A stretch of 44,543 bases of DNA from Bacteroidales bacterium (GTDB lineage: Bacteria > Bacteroidota > Bacteroidia > Bacteroidales > Marinilabiliaceae). The stretch is taken from assembly GCA_022768325.1 (NCBI GenBank), contig JALEMI010000085.1, forward strand, positions 1-44,543, given 5' to 3'. How positions within the stretch are numbered: the stretch's first letter is position 1; every line of letters starts with the position of its first letter. The translations under genes were made by a program, and so were the position numbers. Below the pieces are notes generated by a model, which was given only the letters and a program-made list of their open reading frames with translations, was not told where the DNA came from and searched no databases. Positions 23,660-32,992 of this stretch are shown here, piece by piece.

Positions 23660-26600
23660 TTACTTGCCGACCATGTTTTTCTTCAACTCCTTGACGCTCT
23701 TAATTTCGCTCTCGTCCATCACGTGGGTTGAGGAGCCAACACGGCGATAGCACTTGCCGTCGACATCCATGACCGTTGGCGACGGTTGCGTCACCTCGAT
23801 TACGAAAATCTTGCGTCCGCCGTGGACCTCAAAGAACGTGTCGACATAGAGCGACGCCGTAGAGGGCATGTGTTGGCGCATAAGGTTGTTGAACGCGTTG
23901 GTCATCAAGTCGCGGGCCTTCTGCTCGTCGTAGTTGTCCGTGCCAGAGAACTCGCAGAAGTCGGCGTTGCAGCCCATAGCCAGACCCGAGTCGTTAACGC
24001 CCACAAGCAGGCGGCCGCCCTTGGTGTTCATCATGCCGCAAATGACGGACATAATCTTAAGGCCTTGGCGCTCAAGGTCGGGCTTCATGTTATTGTCGGG
24101 CGGGAAGACAATGCTCTCCTTAAACTCCAGCGTCGGGCCCTCTTCGCCCATGTATTCGCGCTCGCTCTCGTCGTGGGTCTTGACACCGAGAAGGTCGTTT
24201 ATGCGCGAGCGGATGTCGCGACGTGCGGCAATAAGGTTGCGGTCGGTCATGTTGAAGGCCAAGACCAGACGGGCGATGCTTCCCGTGAGCGTCCCCGCCC
24301 TCTGCTCCGCCACGTCGAGTATCCGCCTCTCCGAACCCTCGCGTTCGAGGCGTGAGAGGCAGAAGAGCCGCATGGCGTTGTCCTGAAGGTCCGGATTGCC
24401 GGCCAAGAGGTCGACACTGCGGCCATAGTGGCGGTCGAAGTCGTCGGGGTCAATCCACTGATTGCGGGCGTAGCCGTCCATCATGGCAATGAGGGCCATG
24501 CGCTCGTGGAACTCCACGACTTTGGCGTCCTCGTCGATGGACATGGCCAAGAGGCGGGCAATGGCCAGGAGGTTGTACGTCTGGGCGCGGCTCGTGGCCA
24601 ATGCGCTTTGGCGGTCTATGATGTTCATGAGTTCGCCGACCTCGTCGCGGTTCAAGTCGTCGTTGTCCATTTCGTCCTCAGCGTCGCGCACGTCCTCGTC
24701 GTCGCCCTCGAAATCCTCGTCGTCGTCGTAGGTCTTGCCTTCCGAGTAGTGGAGAAGCAGGTCGTGGAAAGAGTCCTCGTCAAAAGTGACCTTGTTGGGC
24801 AGCTGCCCGTCGTCGGCATCGGGGAATCGCAGGAACTCGGCATCGACATTGCCGTTCTGATGCACCTTCGTGGTCTGCACCATCACGAGGTCGCCATTTT
24901 GGAGGGGCGGCACGTCCTTGCTAAACGGAACTTTGAGCGAGTAGCCCAATTCGCTGATGAGAAGATTGCCAAACTGGTTGGCTATTGTCATTTGGCAACA
25001 AAGCACGTCGCCCTCATGAGCATATTGGCTGACGAAAGCCTCCATCAACTTCATGATGTCGAACTCACACTCCCCGTCGTTAGTCGTCTTGCGCACCCTC
25101 GCCCTGAGCAGCAGGGGCTTGCCCAGCTCGTCGAGGAAGTGGCTATAATGCGCCCTCTGGACATTGTAGTGGACAATATCGCGCGGCGAGATGAGGCCAT
25201 CGCCCTTCAGATGCTCGTCGACAACGGAGCAGCGGAACATGGGGTTTCCCGACTTGTCGTAAATGCCCGAGGTGCCCGTTACTCGGATTAGCACCTCGTC
25301 GCCCGTCTCGACAGGCAACTTCGTCTTGCGGGGGATGAAGGCTTGGGCCTGCTTGTGGGCCTCGTCTTGCGTATCGAGTAGGCTGTCCTCCACGTCGCGC
25401 CACATTTGGCGGAGGTCCTGGATATTGTCGGTGTCGGCCTTTACGGGACGGATGAAGTCGCGGCTGCCGACCTTGACCCGTATGTCGCGCCATCCGGGAA
25501 GCCCGTCGGGCAAAGCGTCGCGCAGCTGGTTGCGGAACTTGGCCGGGGCAATGCATATCTTGTCGCCCATGACGCTGACCTTGGCCTGCCGCCCTTCGAA
25601 GAGGCGGTTCTCGACGGAAGCCTTGGGCGTCAACGCTTGCGAGAGCTTGAAGCAGATAATGTCCGAGCTGCCCTTCATGTCCGACCAGCTGAACGGCACC
25701 TTGAAGCCCGTAGAGCTGAAGAGGTTGCCGTAGGCCTTGTTGTTGAGCGAGGGACCCAGGTTGGTCTGAAAGAGCGACGCGTAGCGGCAGAGGCGCGACA
25801 TGACGGCATGGCGGTTGACGGTCTCGTCGTCGCCCTCGGTCAGCAAGAGGGTGAAAGCCAAGCTGCGAATCACGTCGGAGACGATGGCCTTGTTCTGCCC
25901 CAGCGAGAGGTTCATGACGCGGTCGGCGCGTCCCGCCATGGCGTCGGCAAAGTTGGTGAGCATCCGGACCAGAGCCGAGCGCAGCGGCTCTTGGCTCCAG
26001 TCGGAGCATGGGCGCGAGATGAGGATGGTGAAAATCTTGTGGATTACGTCGTCCATGGTCGCCTCGTCGAGCGTCATGGCGCAGGTCAGGACACCCAGGC
26101 GGCGTGTGGCCTCATAGACATAGCCCGTGCGCTCAAGGCTTGAGAGCAGGTCCGCCTTGTAGCCGTCGATGGCAAAGCCGTCTTTGGTCTTGTCCTTGAG
26201 CATGGTAATGGCGTTGCGGAACTCCTCCGTCCGGCCAATGCACTCCGAGAGCGTCTCGCGCATCTGGCGGACGCACTCCGAGTCGCCAGCCACGAGGCCG
26301 CTGCGTTCGAGGATGTCGATGCAGGCGCGTTTCAACTCTTTGAGAATCAGCTTGCGGTGGTTGGTCTTGCCACGCGAATCGAGGCGCGACGTGAGCCATT
26401 GGCCCATGTTGCTGTTAATCACCTCCACGGCCTCGGTAAGCCATTGGGGCTGCCCGTTTTTGAGGCTCTGGCGCGAGATGTAGAATTTCGGGTCGCGATT
26501 GAAGACTTTGAGCATGAGCCTCACCACGGTGGGGTCGATGTAGCTTGTCTTGGCGATGGAATGGAGAGCCTCGGGCGTAATCATGGCCGTGACGAACTCC

Positions 26601-27061
26601 TCGACCTGCTTGACGGAGGCCTCGACCTCCTCGACGTTCACCTTGATGCCGTTGACCGTCACGATTCGGCACGTGACGACCTGCCTCTCGGCGTATGACT
26701 TGTTTCGGTTGTTGTTGAAGAAGAAGCGGAAGCCCTCTGGCGTGTAGGCGTCATATTGGCCGTTGCGCTCCTGGCTGTTTTTGATTGTAAGGTTGCGGAT
26801 GTCGCCGGCTTTGTATCGAGAGGCGATAAGGGGAACGAGGTCTTGCTGAATTGTCGTCTCGCCGTTGGGGTTTTTCTTGATGATGCACTTTATCGTCTGC
26901 GGCTGAATGCCTTGCTCTTTTTGAAAATCAAATAGCTTTATGCGATACTCGATGCCACCGTATTCAACAATGTAATACCAATGCTTGTAATCTTTCTGCA
27001 AATTTTTGACACGCAAATCGTCCTTAATTGGTAGGACCTGCGTTACGTTTTCTTTTGACAT
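23660..27061 (-). CDS. Large protein with C-terminal AlbA_2 (Schlafen-type) domain
   Basis: An 1133-residue, apparently cytoplasmic protein with no signal peptide. Its C-terminus (about 964-1133) is an AlbA_2 domain: LEFKES (978-983), NTKGGRLLVGVND (1012-1024), GGRKIFVIEV and YRRVGSSTH (1105-1113). AlbA_2 modules bind or act on nucleic acid or nucleotides. An acidic stretch (778-807) sits before it. The middle (about 560-760) has beta-rich segments (EVLIRVTGTSGIYDKSGN, LLLRARVRKTTNDGECEFD) that could be OB-like folds, but I do not recognise the first 550 residues. Function is unknown; it stands alone, divergent from tilS, with its own terminator. A regulatory or defence role is a guess. Confidence 0.75.
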   Translation of the reverse strand: MSKENVTQVLPIKDDLRVKNLQKDYKHWYYIVEYGGIEYRIKLFDFQKEQGIQPQTIKCIIKKNPNGETTIQQDLVPLIASRYKAGDIRNLTIKNSQERNGQYDAYTPEGFRFFFNNNRNKSYAERQVVTCRIVTVNGIKVNVEEVEASVKQVEEFVTAMITPEALHSIAKTSYIDPTVVRLMLKVFNRDPKFYISRQSLKNGQPQWLTEAVEVINSNMGQWLTSRLDSRGKTNHRKLILKELKRACIDILERSGLVAGDSECVRQMRETLSECIGRTEEFRNAITMLKDKTKDGFAIDGYKADLLSSLERTGYVYEATRRLGVLTCAMTLDEATMDDVIHKIFTILISRPCSDWSQEPLRSALVRMLTNFADAMAGRADRVMNLSLGQNKAIVSDVIRSLAFTLLLTEGDDETVNRHAVMSRLCRYASLFQTNLGPSLNNKAYGNLFSSTGFKVPFSWSDMKGSSDIICFKLSQALTPKASVENRLFEGRQAKVSVMGDKICIAPAKFRNQLRDALPDGLPGWRDIRVKVGSRDFIRPVKADTDNIQDLRQMWRDVEDSLLDTQDEAHKQAQAFIPRKTKLPVETGDEVLIRVTGTSGIYDKSGNPMFRCSVVDEHLKGDGLISPRDIVHYNVQRAHYSHFLDELGKPLLLRARVRKTTNDGECEFDIMKLMEAFVSQYAHEGDVLCCQMTIANQFGNLLISELGYSLKVPFSKDVPPLQNGDLVMVQTTKVHQNGNVDAEFLRFPDADDGQLPNKVTFDEDSFHDLLLHYSEGKTYDDDEDFEGDDEDVRDAEDEMDNDDLNRDEVGELMNIIDRQSALATSRAQTYNLLAIARLLAMSIDEDAKVVEFHERMALIAMMDGYARNQWIDPDDFDRHYGRSVDLLAGNPDLQDNAMRLFCLSRLEREGSERRILDVAEQRAGTLTGSIARLVLAFNMTDRNLIAARRDIRSRINDLLGVKTHDESEREYMGEEGPTLEFKESIVFPPDNNMKPDLERQGLKIMSVICGMMNTKGGRLLVGVNDSGLAMGCNADFCEFSGTDNYDEQKARDLMTNAFNNLMRQHMPSTASLYVDTFFEVHGGRKIFVIEVTQPSPTVMDVDGKCYRRVGSSTHVMDESEIKSVKELKKNMVGK

Positions 27062-27263
27062 TGCGCGTAAAGAATTAAAAATTAAAGAAATAGAAACGAA
27101 GTGCTTGCCTCCCGTCGGCGGGTTGTAACAGAACTGACACGCACTACTAAATTCTTACAAACCTTGAAATTACGTCTTTTTGAGGTCTCCACAAAAACTA
27201 TGTCAAAGGTCTTTCGCCTCAAAGCCGAAAGCATTTTTTATTAAATTCGCATAAAACGTTATA

Positions 27264-28577
27264 ATGACCCTCGCAAGCCTTATAGACCCGTCGACGCCCG
27301 TACTTGTCGCGGTAAGCGGCGGAGCCGACAGCGTAGCCTTGCTTTATATGCTCATCAGCGGCGGATACCATTGCGTCGCGGCGCATTGCAATTTTCACCT
27401 CCGAGGCGAGGAGGCAGACCGCGACGAGGCTTTTGTCCGCGACTTATGCCATAGGCTCGGCGTTGAACTGCTTGTAGCCCACTTCGACACCAAGGCCTAC
27501 GCCGCCGAGCATCACCAGTCAATCGAGATGGCCGCCCGAGAGTTGCGATACAACTGGTTCGCATCGATTCTTGACGAGCGGCAGATTCCCGTGGTGGCCG
27601 TGGCCCACCATGCCGACGACGCCGCCGAGACGACGATTCTGAACATGACGCGCGGCACGGGGCTTCGCGGACTGACGGGGATGAAGCCCAAGACGGGTCG
27701 CGTTGTCCGCCCCATGCTCACCCTCTCGCGCATGGACATTGAGAACTACTGCCGAGCCAACGGGCTGACGTACGTAAACGACTCGTCCAACGCCAGCGAC
27801 GACTTTGCCCGGAACAAGATACGACACCACGTAATTCCCGCCCTCAAGGGCCTCAACCCCTCGCTCCTCGCCACAATGAGGGCCAACTCTGAGCACCTCC
27901 AGGGTGTCTACGCCATATTCCGCTCCCTTGTGGACGACTTCGTCAAGGCGAACGTCCGGAGAGAGCCGAGCGGCAACATCGCAATAGACGCTGAGGCTCT
28001 AAGGCGGCAGGTATCGGCCGAGCCGTTTCTTTTTGAGATTCTGACGCCCAAAGGCTTCTCGCCGAGGCAAGTGGCCGACATGGCCCGATGTGTGGAGGAG
28101 AGGCAGAGCGGACGCATCTTCCTTGCGGCGGAGAACCGCATCGTGGTAGACCGTTCGGCCGTCATACTCACCCCGCCGCCATCCGTCCAAGACACGCAGG
28201 CCGTGAGCGTCATCGGGGCATCGGGGGGCGAGGCTCATGCCCCGGCTCATGTAGTTGTGACAGTGCGCGATGTCTCCGCCGGTTTTGCCCCGTCGCGAGA
28301 CCCCAAGGTGCTTCACCTTGATGCCGACAGCGTAACCTTCCCCCTTACGCTGAGGCGATGGCGAAAGGGCGACGCCTTCCGCCCCCTCGGCATGAAGGGC
28401 GAGAAGAAGCTCTCCGATTTTTTTGTGGACCGCAAGATGAGCATCCCTCAAAAAGAGGCGGCCACGGTTCTCGTCTCCGCAAACGGGCGCATTGCCTGCA
28501 TTGTCGGGATGCGCATGGACGACCGGTGCAAGGTGTCGGGGGCTACGCGGCGGGTGGTGGAGGTGAGGCTGTTGTAA
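27264..28577 (+). CDS. tilS: tRNA(Ile)-lysidine synthetase TilS
   Basis: A 437-residue protein with the N-type PP-loop SGGADS (residues 18-23) directly after a very short N-terminus. Then come AAHCNFHLRGEEADRDEAF, HHADDAAETTILNMTRGTGL and the substrate loop RGTGLRGLTGM. The C-terminal TilS domain ends with FRPLGMKGEKKLSDFFVDRK, the tRNA-anchoring motif. The enzyme ligates lysine to C34 of tRNA-Ile(CAU) so it reads AUA. Length is normal. It starts a plus-strand run of housekeeping genes and is divergent from the AlbA_2 gene. The start codon at 27264 is the only one that keeps the loop near the N-terminus. Confidence 0.96.
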   Translation: MTLASLIDPSTPVLVAVSGGADSVALLYMLISGGYHCVAAHCNFHLRGEEADRDEAFVRDLCHRLGVELLVAHFDTKAYAAEHHQSIEMAARELRYNWFASILDERQIPVVAVAHHADDAAETTILNMTRGTGLRGLTGMKPKTGRVVRPMLTLSRMDIENYCRANGLTYVNDSSNASDDFARNKIRHHVIPALKGLNPSLLATMRANSEHLQGVYAIFRSLVDDFVKANVRREPSGNIAIDAEALRRQVSAEPFLFEILTPKGFSPRQVADMARCVEERQSGRIFLAAENRIVVDRSAVILTPPPSVQDTQAVSVIGASGGEAHAPAHVVVTVRDVSAGFAPSRDPKVLHLDADSVTFPLTLRRWRKGDAFRPLGMKGEKKLSDFFVDRKMSIPQKEAATVLVSANGRIACIVGMRMDDRCKVSGATRRVVEVRLL

Positions 28578-28892
28578 TTGCTCCGCTTGGACCGTTGTGC
28601 GAGACAGGGATTTTTGTGAGAAAAACGCTGAGGCAATGTTTGTTTATGAGAGTTAGAGCCTCATGCATATTCATTCTGTCGAAGTCACGGTCAAACCTCA
28701 CCGCCCTCCATTGACGCTATTCGAGGCGAATCTCTTGCAAAATTCAAGGATTCTGACGAAATTTAACATGACGTTGCGCGGCACAGGATGCTTACTGGCA
28801 GTCCGCCAATTGCGCAACCTTCCCATCTCAGAGTTACTTAGAATCGTTATTCAACCAACGGGCTGAAACTTATTCTTACACCATATTTCAAC
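28578..28892. other. Non-coding spacer between tilS and the next gene, with inverted repeats
   Basis: This 315-bp stretch has no convincing gene; a 67-codon frame at 28663-28866 has no recognisable feature. It contains a 6-bp pair TGAGGC/GCCTCA near 28630-28664 and a 7-bp pair GTTGCGC (28773-28779) with GCGCAAC (28812-28818) that continues inward as GGC/GCC. This may be a weak terminator plus the upstream region of the following gene. Nothing else seen. Confidence 0.45.
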
Positions 28893-29567
28893 ATGAACAA
28901 GAGATTAAGAAACACCATAGTCAGCACCCTCACACCGCAGGCGGCCACACGTCATGCCGTCGAGGCTGCAGTGAGCGAGAAATTCGAGTCGTTGTGCTCA
29001 GTCCTCGAGAACCTTGCCGCCGAATATCGTGAGCTACTCGACCCGCAAGTCGTCGTAAAGTTCGAGAGGCAGGCGCGTCACGTGGGGGTCTTTACGCTCG
29101 ATGCCGACGTCCTCGTCTTTGTCCAGCTGACCGACGTATTCCAATTCGACCGCGAGCATGAGGCCATGGCGTCAGAGTATGTCAAGAGCCAACCATCGCG
29201 CTCTTTTGTGGGCACCGTACATGTCTACAACTTCCTGGCCGACTCCTTCAAGTACGACCGCGACGAGGACAACGGCTATCTCGTGGCCCGAATCTTCATC
29301 AACAGCGAGGAGGGATTCTTCGTCGAGGGCAAGCGCCAACGCAACATGGGCGTATCGCACTACGGCGAGCAGCTCCTGACGCGCGAGAACTGGCGCAAAG
29401 TGGCGGAGACGGCTTTCAAATACGCTGTAGAGGAGAACCCCCTCGTGCCGCCCTACGAACTGGTGATGCAGACCGACATGGCGACGCTGAAGCAATATAT
29501 CATGACCTCGAAAATCAAGACCGCAAAACGCATGGGATTCGGCTTCCGCGCCGACGATGTCAAGTAA
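28893..29567 (+). CDS. Conserved-looking cytoplasmic protein of unknown function
   Basis: A 224-residue protein with no signal peptide or membrane segment. Visible features are a helical N-terminus, a strand pair HVGVFTLDADVLVFVQLTDV, an aromatic stretch GTVHVYNFLADSFKYDRDED, YLVARIFINSEEGFFVEGK and a helical C-terminus. The spacing of hydrophobic strands looks like a real folded domain, but I do not recognise the family. It sits 6 bp upstream of pepT in the same direction, so the two are very likely cotranscribed. A link to peptide use would be inference only. Confidence 0.75.
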   Translation: MNKRLRNTIVSTLTPQAATRHAVEAAVSEKFESLCSVLENLAAEYRELLDPQVVVKFERQARHVGVFTLDADVLVFVQLTDVFQFDREHEAMASEYVKSQPSRSFVGTVHVYNFLADSFKYDRDEDNGYLVARIFINSEEGFFVEGKRQRNMGVSHYGEQLLTRENWRKVAETAFKYAVEENPLVPPYELVMQTDMATLKQYIMTSKIKTAKRMGFGFRADDVK

Positions 29568-29573
29568 TAAGAA

Positions 29574-30797
29574 ATGGATATTGTAGAAAGATTCTTGACC
29601 TACGCCAAGGTCAACACTCAGAGTGACGAGACATCGGGCATCGTGCCCTCTACCCTCTCACAGATGGACTTTGCCCAACGCCTCGCCGCCGACCTTGAGG
29701 CCATAGGGATGTCCGACGTCAGCGTGAGCGAATATGGATACGTCACGGCGACACTTCCCTCCAACACGAGCCGCGAACTCCCAACAGTGGGCTTCATTGC
29801 CCACATGGACACCAGCCCCGACTTCTCGGCCAAGCACGTCAACCCGCGCATCGTCACCAACTACGACGGCAAGGACATTGTCCTCAACGAGGAGAAAGGC
29901 ATCGTACTCTCCCCCACTGAGTTTCCCGAACTGCAGAACTATCAGGGGCAAGACATCATCGTGACCGACGGCACGACCCTCCTCGGAGCCGACGACAAGG
30001 CGGGCATTGCCGCCATATTCTCCGCCATGGAGGCCCTAATGAGCAACCCGTCGCGCGAGCATGGCAAGATAAGGGTATGCTTCACGCCCGACGAGGAGAT
30101 TGGGCAAGGGGCCGACCATTTTGACGTAGAGGCCTTTGGCGCCGACTTTGCCTACACCATCGACGGCGGGGCCATTGGCGAGTTGGAGTTTGAGACATTC
30201 AATGCCGCCGAGGCCGTAGTCGTCATTAACGGCCGCAATGTCCACCCCGGCTACGCGTACCACAAGATGCGGAACTCGATGAGAATAGCGAGCCAATTCA
30301 CGGTGATGCTCCCAAGTTTCCAAACTCCCGAACACACCAACGGTTACGACGGCTTCTTCCACCTCAACTTCATGGAGGGAACGGTTGAGAAGACAACCCT
30401 AAAATACATAATCCGCGACTTCAAGCGCGACCGTTTTGAGGACCGTAAAAAGGAGATGCTCCACCTGACCAACAAGCTCAACGCCGAGTTTGGGCCAGGC
30501 ACCGTAGAGACGACAATCCGCGACCAGTACTACAATATGCGCGAGAAGATTGAGCCCGTCATGTACGTTGTAGACTACGCCCGTCAGGCCATGGCCGATT
30601 GCGGCGTGGAGTGCAAGACAGTTCCCGTCCGTGGCGGCACCGACGGATCCAGGCTCTCATTCATGGGCCTCCCTACGCCTAACATCTTTGCGGGTGGCGA
30701 GAATTTCCATGGCAAATATGAGTACCTGCCCATCCCGAGCCTCCGCAAGGCCGGCGAGGTCGTGGCACGTCTCGCGGAGGTCGTAGCGGCCCATTAA
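29574..30797 (+). CDS. pepT: Peptidase T (tripeptide aminopeptidase)
   Basis: A 407-residue M20-family metallopeptidase. Metal-site motifs are visible: IAHMDTSPD (His77, Asp79), TLLGADDKAGIAA, CFTPDEEIGQGADHFD, FAYTIDGGAIGELEFETFN, and the C-terminal VRGGTDGSRLSFMGLPTPN with GGENFHGKYEYLP. These are characteristic of PepT rather than other M20 peptidases. It removes the N-terminal residue of tripeptides in the cytoplasm using two zinc ions. Length matches the family. Likely in an operon with the unknown gene 6 bp upstream; the converging DUF3820 gene ends 9 bp after it. Confidence 0.96.
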   Translation: MDIVERFLTYAKVNTQSDETSGIVPSTLSQMDFAQRLAADLEAIGMSDVSVSEYGYVTATLPSNTSRELPTVGFIAHMDTSPDFSAKHVNPRIVTNYDGKDIVLNEEKGIVLSPTEFPELQNYQGQDIIVTDGTTLLGADDKAGIAAIFSAMEALMSNPSREHGKIRVCFTPDEEIGQGADHFDVEAFGADFAYTIDGGAIGELEFETFNAAEAVVVINGRNVHPGYAYHKMRNSMRIASQFTVMLPSFQTPEHTNGYDGFFHLNFMEGTVEKTTLKYIIRDFKRDRFEDRKKEMLHLTNKLNAEFGPGTVETTIRDQYYNMREKIEPVMYVVDYARQAMADCGVECKTVPVRGGTDGSRLSFMGLPTPNIFAGGENFHGKYEYLPIPSLRKAGEVVARLAEVVAAH

Positions 30798-30806
30798 GGC
30801 GGGGGC

Positions 30807-31034
30807 TTACCTCCGCCCCGCCTCCCTTTTGGCAATAGGGTCGAGGAGATACTCCAAGCCGTTGAGCTTAATCTCGTAGAGTGTGGACATGAGCATCCCG
30901 AGCCGCCCCGTGGGCGGACGGTTGCGCATAAGCCAGACGACGTATGGCTCGGGGAGTTTGTAAAGAGGCGTCCCGCTGTAACGGCCGTAGGGCATCGGCG
31001 TGGTCACCAAATCGGTTAATATGGTCTCGTCCAT
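30807..31034 (-). CDS. DUF3820 family small protein
   Basis: A 75-residue protein with the DUF3820 pattern MPYGRYSGTPLYKLPEPYVVWL followed by GRLGMLMSTLYEIKLNGLE. This family is sometimes labelled a quorum-sensing-regulated virulence factor, a name that rests on one Pseudomonas protein and should not be carried over. It is often near or fused to exonuclease domains elsewhere, but no such domain is present here. It converges on pepT and is divergent from the cvfB-like gene, sharing a 60-bp spacer. Confidence 0.88.
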   Translation of the reverse strand: MDETILTDLVTTPMPYGRYSGTPLYKLPEPYVVWLMRNRPPTGRLGMLMSTLYEIKLNGLEYLLDPIAKREAGRR

Positions 31035-31082
31035 TAATTTCTTTTAATACTCAAAATTAGGCATTCAGCACGGCTAAACTGC

Positions 31083-31090
31083 TACATTTG
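31083..31090 (+). promoter_or_regulatory. -7 promoter box immediately before the cvfB-like gene
   Basis: TACATTTG matches TAnnTTTG exactly and ends only 4 bp before the ATG at 31095. If used, transcription would begin at or next to the start codon, giving a nearly leaderless mRNA. No clear -33 box was seen, and chance occurrence is possible. Confidence 0.4.
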
Positions 31091-31094
31091 CAAC

Positions 31095-31958
31095 ATGATA
31101 AATAATTCAGAAAGGCACGGAGTACGCATTGGGAGATTCAACACTCTGCAAGTCTTGCGTTTTGTGGACTTCGGTTGTTATCTCGACGGTGGCGTTGATG
31201 GCGAGATATTGATGCCCGCCAAATACATGGCTCCGGGATTGAAGGAGGGCGACGACGTGCGCGTCTTCGTCTATTTTGATTCTGAGGACCGCCTCGTGGC
31301 CACCACAGAGAAGCCTCTCGCCGAGGTTGGGCAAGTGGCCTACCTGACGTGCAAAGAGGTGGCCAGCCCGGGTGCCTTTCTTGACTGGGGTCTCGTGAAG
31401 GACTTGCTCGTCCCACGACGCGAACAGTACGACACGATGGTGGCAGGCCGCAGCTACATAGTTTACGTATTTCAAGACAAGAAGACGGGACGCATTGCGG
31501 CAACGCAGTGGTTCTCCCGATACCTGGACAACGTCATGCCGCAATATAGGGTTGGCGACGCTGCCAAGGCCATCGTCACGTCGCTCTCGCCCCTCGGGTA
31601 TAACGTCGTGATTGACAACACCTTTTCCGCCCTGATATACAACAACGACGTATTCTCCCCCCTCAAAGTGGGAGACCGCCTGACCGTCTACGTCACCAAG
31701 GTGCGAGAGGACGACAAGATCGACGTATCGCCCCAGCCCGTAGGCTACGCCAAGGTGGACAGCGTTGCCGAGAAAATAATAGAGCGGCTCAAACTGAGCA
31801 ACGGCGAGCTAAACGTTGGCGACAAGACCAACCCCGAGCTGATTCGCGACCTCTTCGGGTGTAGCAAAAAGAGTTTCAAGATGACAATAGGCACCCTCTA
31901 TCGCGAGGGCGTAATAGAAATAACCGACCGCGGAATAAAACTTAAGAATCTCGCGTAG
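31095..31958 (+). CDS. CvfB-like S1 RNA-binding protein
   Basis: A 287-residue protein of the CvfB/YitL family with three S1-type OB folds and a C-terminal winged helix. The first S1 shows FVDFGCYLDGGVDGEILMP and the second VASPGAFLDWGLVKDLLVP. The third is SPLGYNVVIDNTFSALIYNN, and the C-terminal domain reads LIRDLFGCSKKSFKMTIGTLYREGVIEIT. Such proteins bind RNA; in Staphylococcus CvfB affects virulence gene expression and RNA decay, while in Bacteroidota the role is unproven. It is followed by rlmN after 2 bp, so they are cotranscribed. Confidence 0.9.
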   Translation: MINNSERHGVRIGRFNTLQVLRFVDFGCYLDGGVDGEILMPAKYMAPGLKEGDDVRVFVYFDSEDRLVATTEKPLAEVGQVAYLTCKEVASPGAFLDWGLVKDLLVPRREQYDTMVAGRSYIVYVFQDKKTGRIAATQWFSRYLDNVMPQYRVGDAAKAIVTSLSPLGYNVVIDNTFSALIYNNDVFSPLKVGDRLTVYVTKVREDDKIDVSPQPVGYAKVDSVAEKIIERLKLSNGELNVGDKTNPELIRDLFGCSKKSFKMTIGTLYREGVIEITDRGIKLKNLA

Positions 31959-31960
31959 AC

Positions 31961-32992
31961 ATGGAGAAAAAACACCTTTTCGGCATGACCTTGGAGGAGC
32001 TTCAGGCAGCAGCCGCAGAGACTGGCCTGCCTAAGTTCGCCGCCAAGCAAATGGCCGATTGGCTGTATAAGAAAAACGTGGCCGACATTGCCGCCATGAC
32101 AAACATCTCCGTCCGCGGACGCGAGGCCCTGGCTCAGTCTTACGACGTAGGGCGTGTTGCGCCTGCCGCAGTCCTCACGTCGGCCGACGGGACGCGCAAG
32201 ATGCTCTACGACTATGACGGCAAAGCCGTCGAGACGGCCTACATCCCCGACGGGCATGACGACCGCAACACGCTTTGCGTATCGTCGCAAGTGGGGTGCA
32301 AAATGGCTTGCCGATTCTGCATGACGGGACGGCAAGGCTTTGCCGCAAACCTCACAGCGGGTCAGATTCTTAACCAGATGGCGTCGACCGAGGGGTGGGA
32401 AGACCTCTCGAACATGGTCTTCATGGGCATGGGCGAGCCAATGGACAACGTCGACGAGACCCTCAAAGCCCTCCAGATTCTCACCAGCCCTTGGGGATAT
32501 GCCTGGAGCCCGCGGCGCATAACAGTCTCGACAATAGGCATCCCAGCGCCGTTGCGCCGTCTTCTCGACGAGAGCGAGGTTCACGTGGCCATAAGCCTCC
32601 ATACGCCCGACCCTACGCGCCGGGCAGAGCTGATGCCGGCGCAAAAAGGCTTCCCCATTGCCGACACTCTCGCCCTCCTCGCCCGATATGACTGGACGGG
32701 GCAACGCCGCCTGACCTTTGAATACACAATGTTTGACGGGATCAACGACTCCGCCGCCGATGCCGACTCCCTCGTCAAGCTGCTGGCCCCGATGCGATGG
32801 TGCAGGGTCAACATAATAGCTTTCAACGCCATCCCCGACTCAGACCTCCGCGGATGCCAACGCAAAAAGATGGAGTGGTTCCGCGACATACTCAACGCTA
32901 AAGGACTTACTGCGACAATCCGCCAAAGCAAGGGGCAAGACATCGATGCCGCCTGCGGAATGCTCAGTACCAAGAGGAACGCTCAGCAATGA
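31961..32992 (+). CDS. rlmN: Dual-specificity 23S rRNA/tRNA adenine-C2 methyltransferase RlmN
   Basis: A 343-residue radical-SAM enzyme. The 4Fe-4S cluster motif is C113-x3-C117-x2-C120 (CKMACRFC), preceded by TLCVSSQVG. VFMGMGEPMDN and the SAM-binding HTPDPTRRAELMP region follow. The conserved methyl-carrying cysteine is C332 near the C-terminus (DIDAACG). RlmN methylates A2503 of 23S rRNA and A37 of some tRNAs. Length is normal. Its stop overlaps the next gene's ATG by four bases (ATGA). Confidence 0.96.
   Translation: MEKKHLFGMTLEELQAAAAETGLPKFAAKQMADWLYKKNVADIAAMTNISVRGREALAQSYDVGRVAPAAVLTSADGTRKMLYDYDGKAVETAYIPDGHDDRNTLCVSSQVGCKMACRFCMTGRQGFAANLTAGQILNQMASTEGWEDLSNMVFMGMGEPMDNVDETLKALQILTSPWGYAWSPRRITVSTIGIPAPLRRLLDESEVHVAISLHTPDPTRRAELMPAQKGFPIADTLALLARYDWTGQRRLTFEYTMFDGINDSAADADSLVKLLAPMRWCRVNIIAFNAIPDSDLRGCQRKKMEWFRDILNAKGLTATIRQSKGQDIDAACGMLSTKRNAQQ

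Noticed and set aside
28663-28866. 67-codon plus-strand frame between tilS and the next gene
   Set aside because: No recognisable features, and it contains inverted repeats consistent with non-coding DNA.
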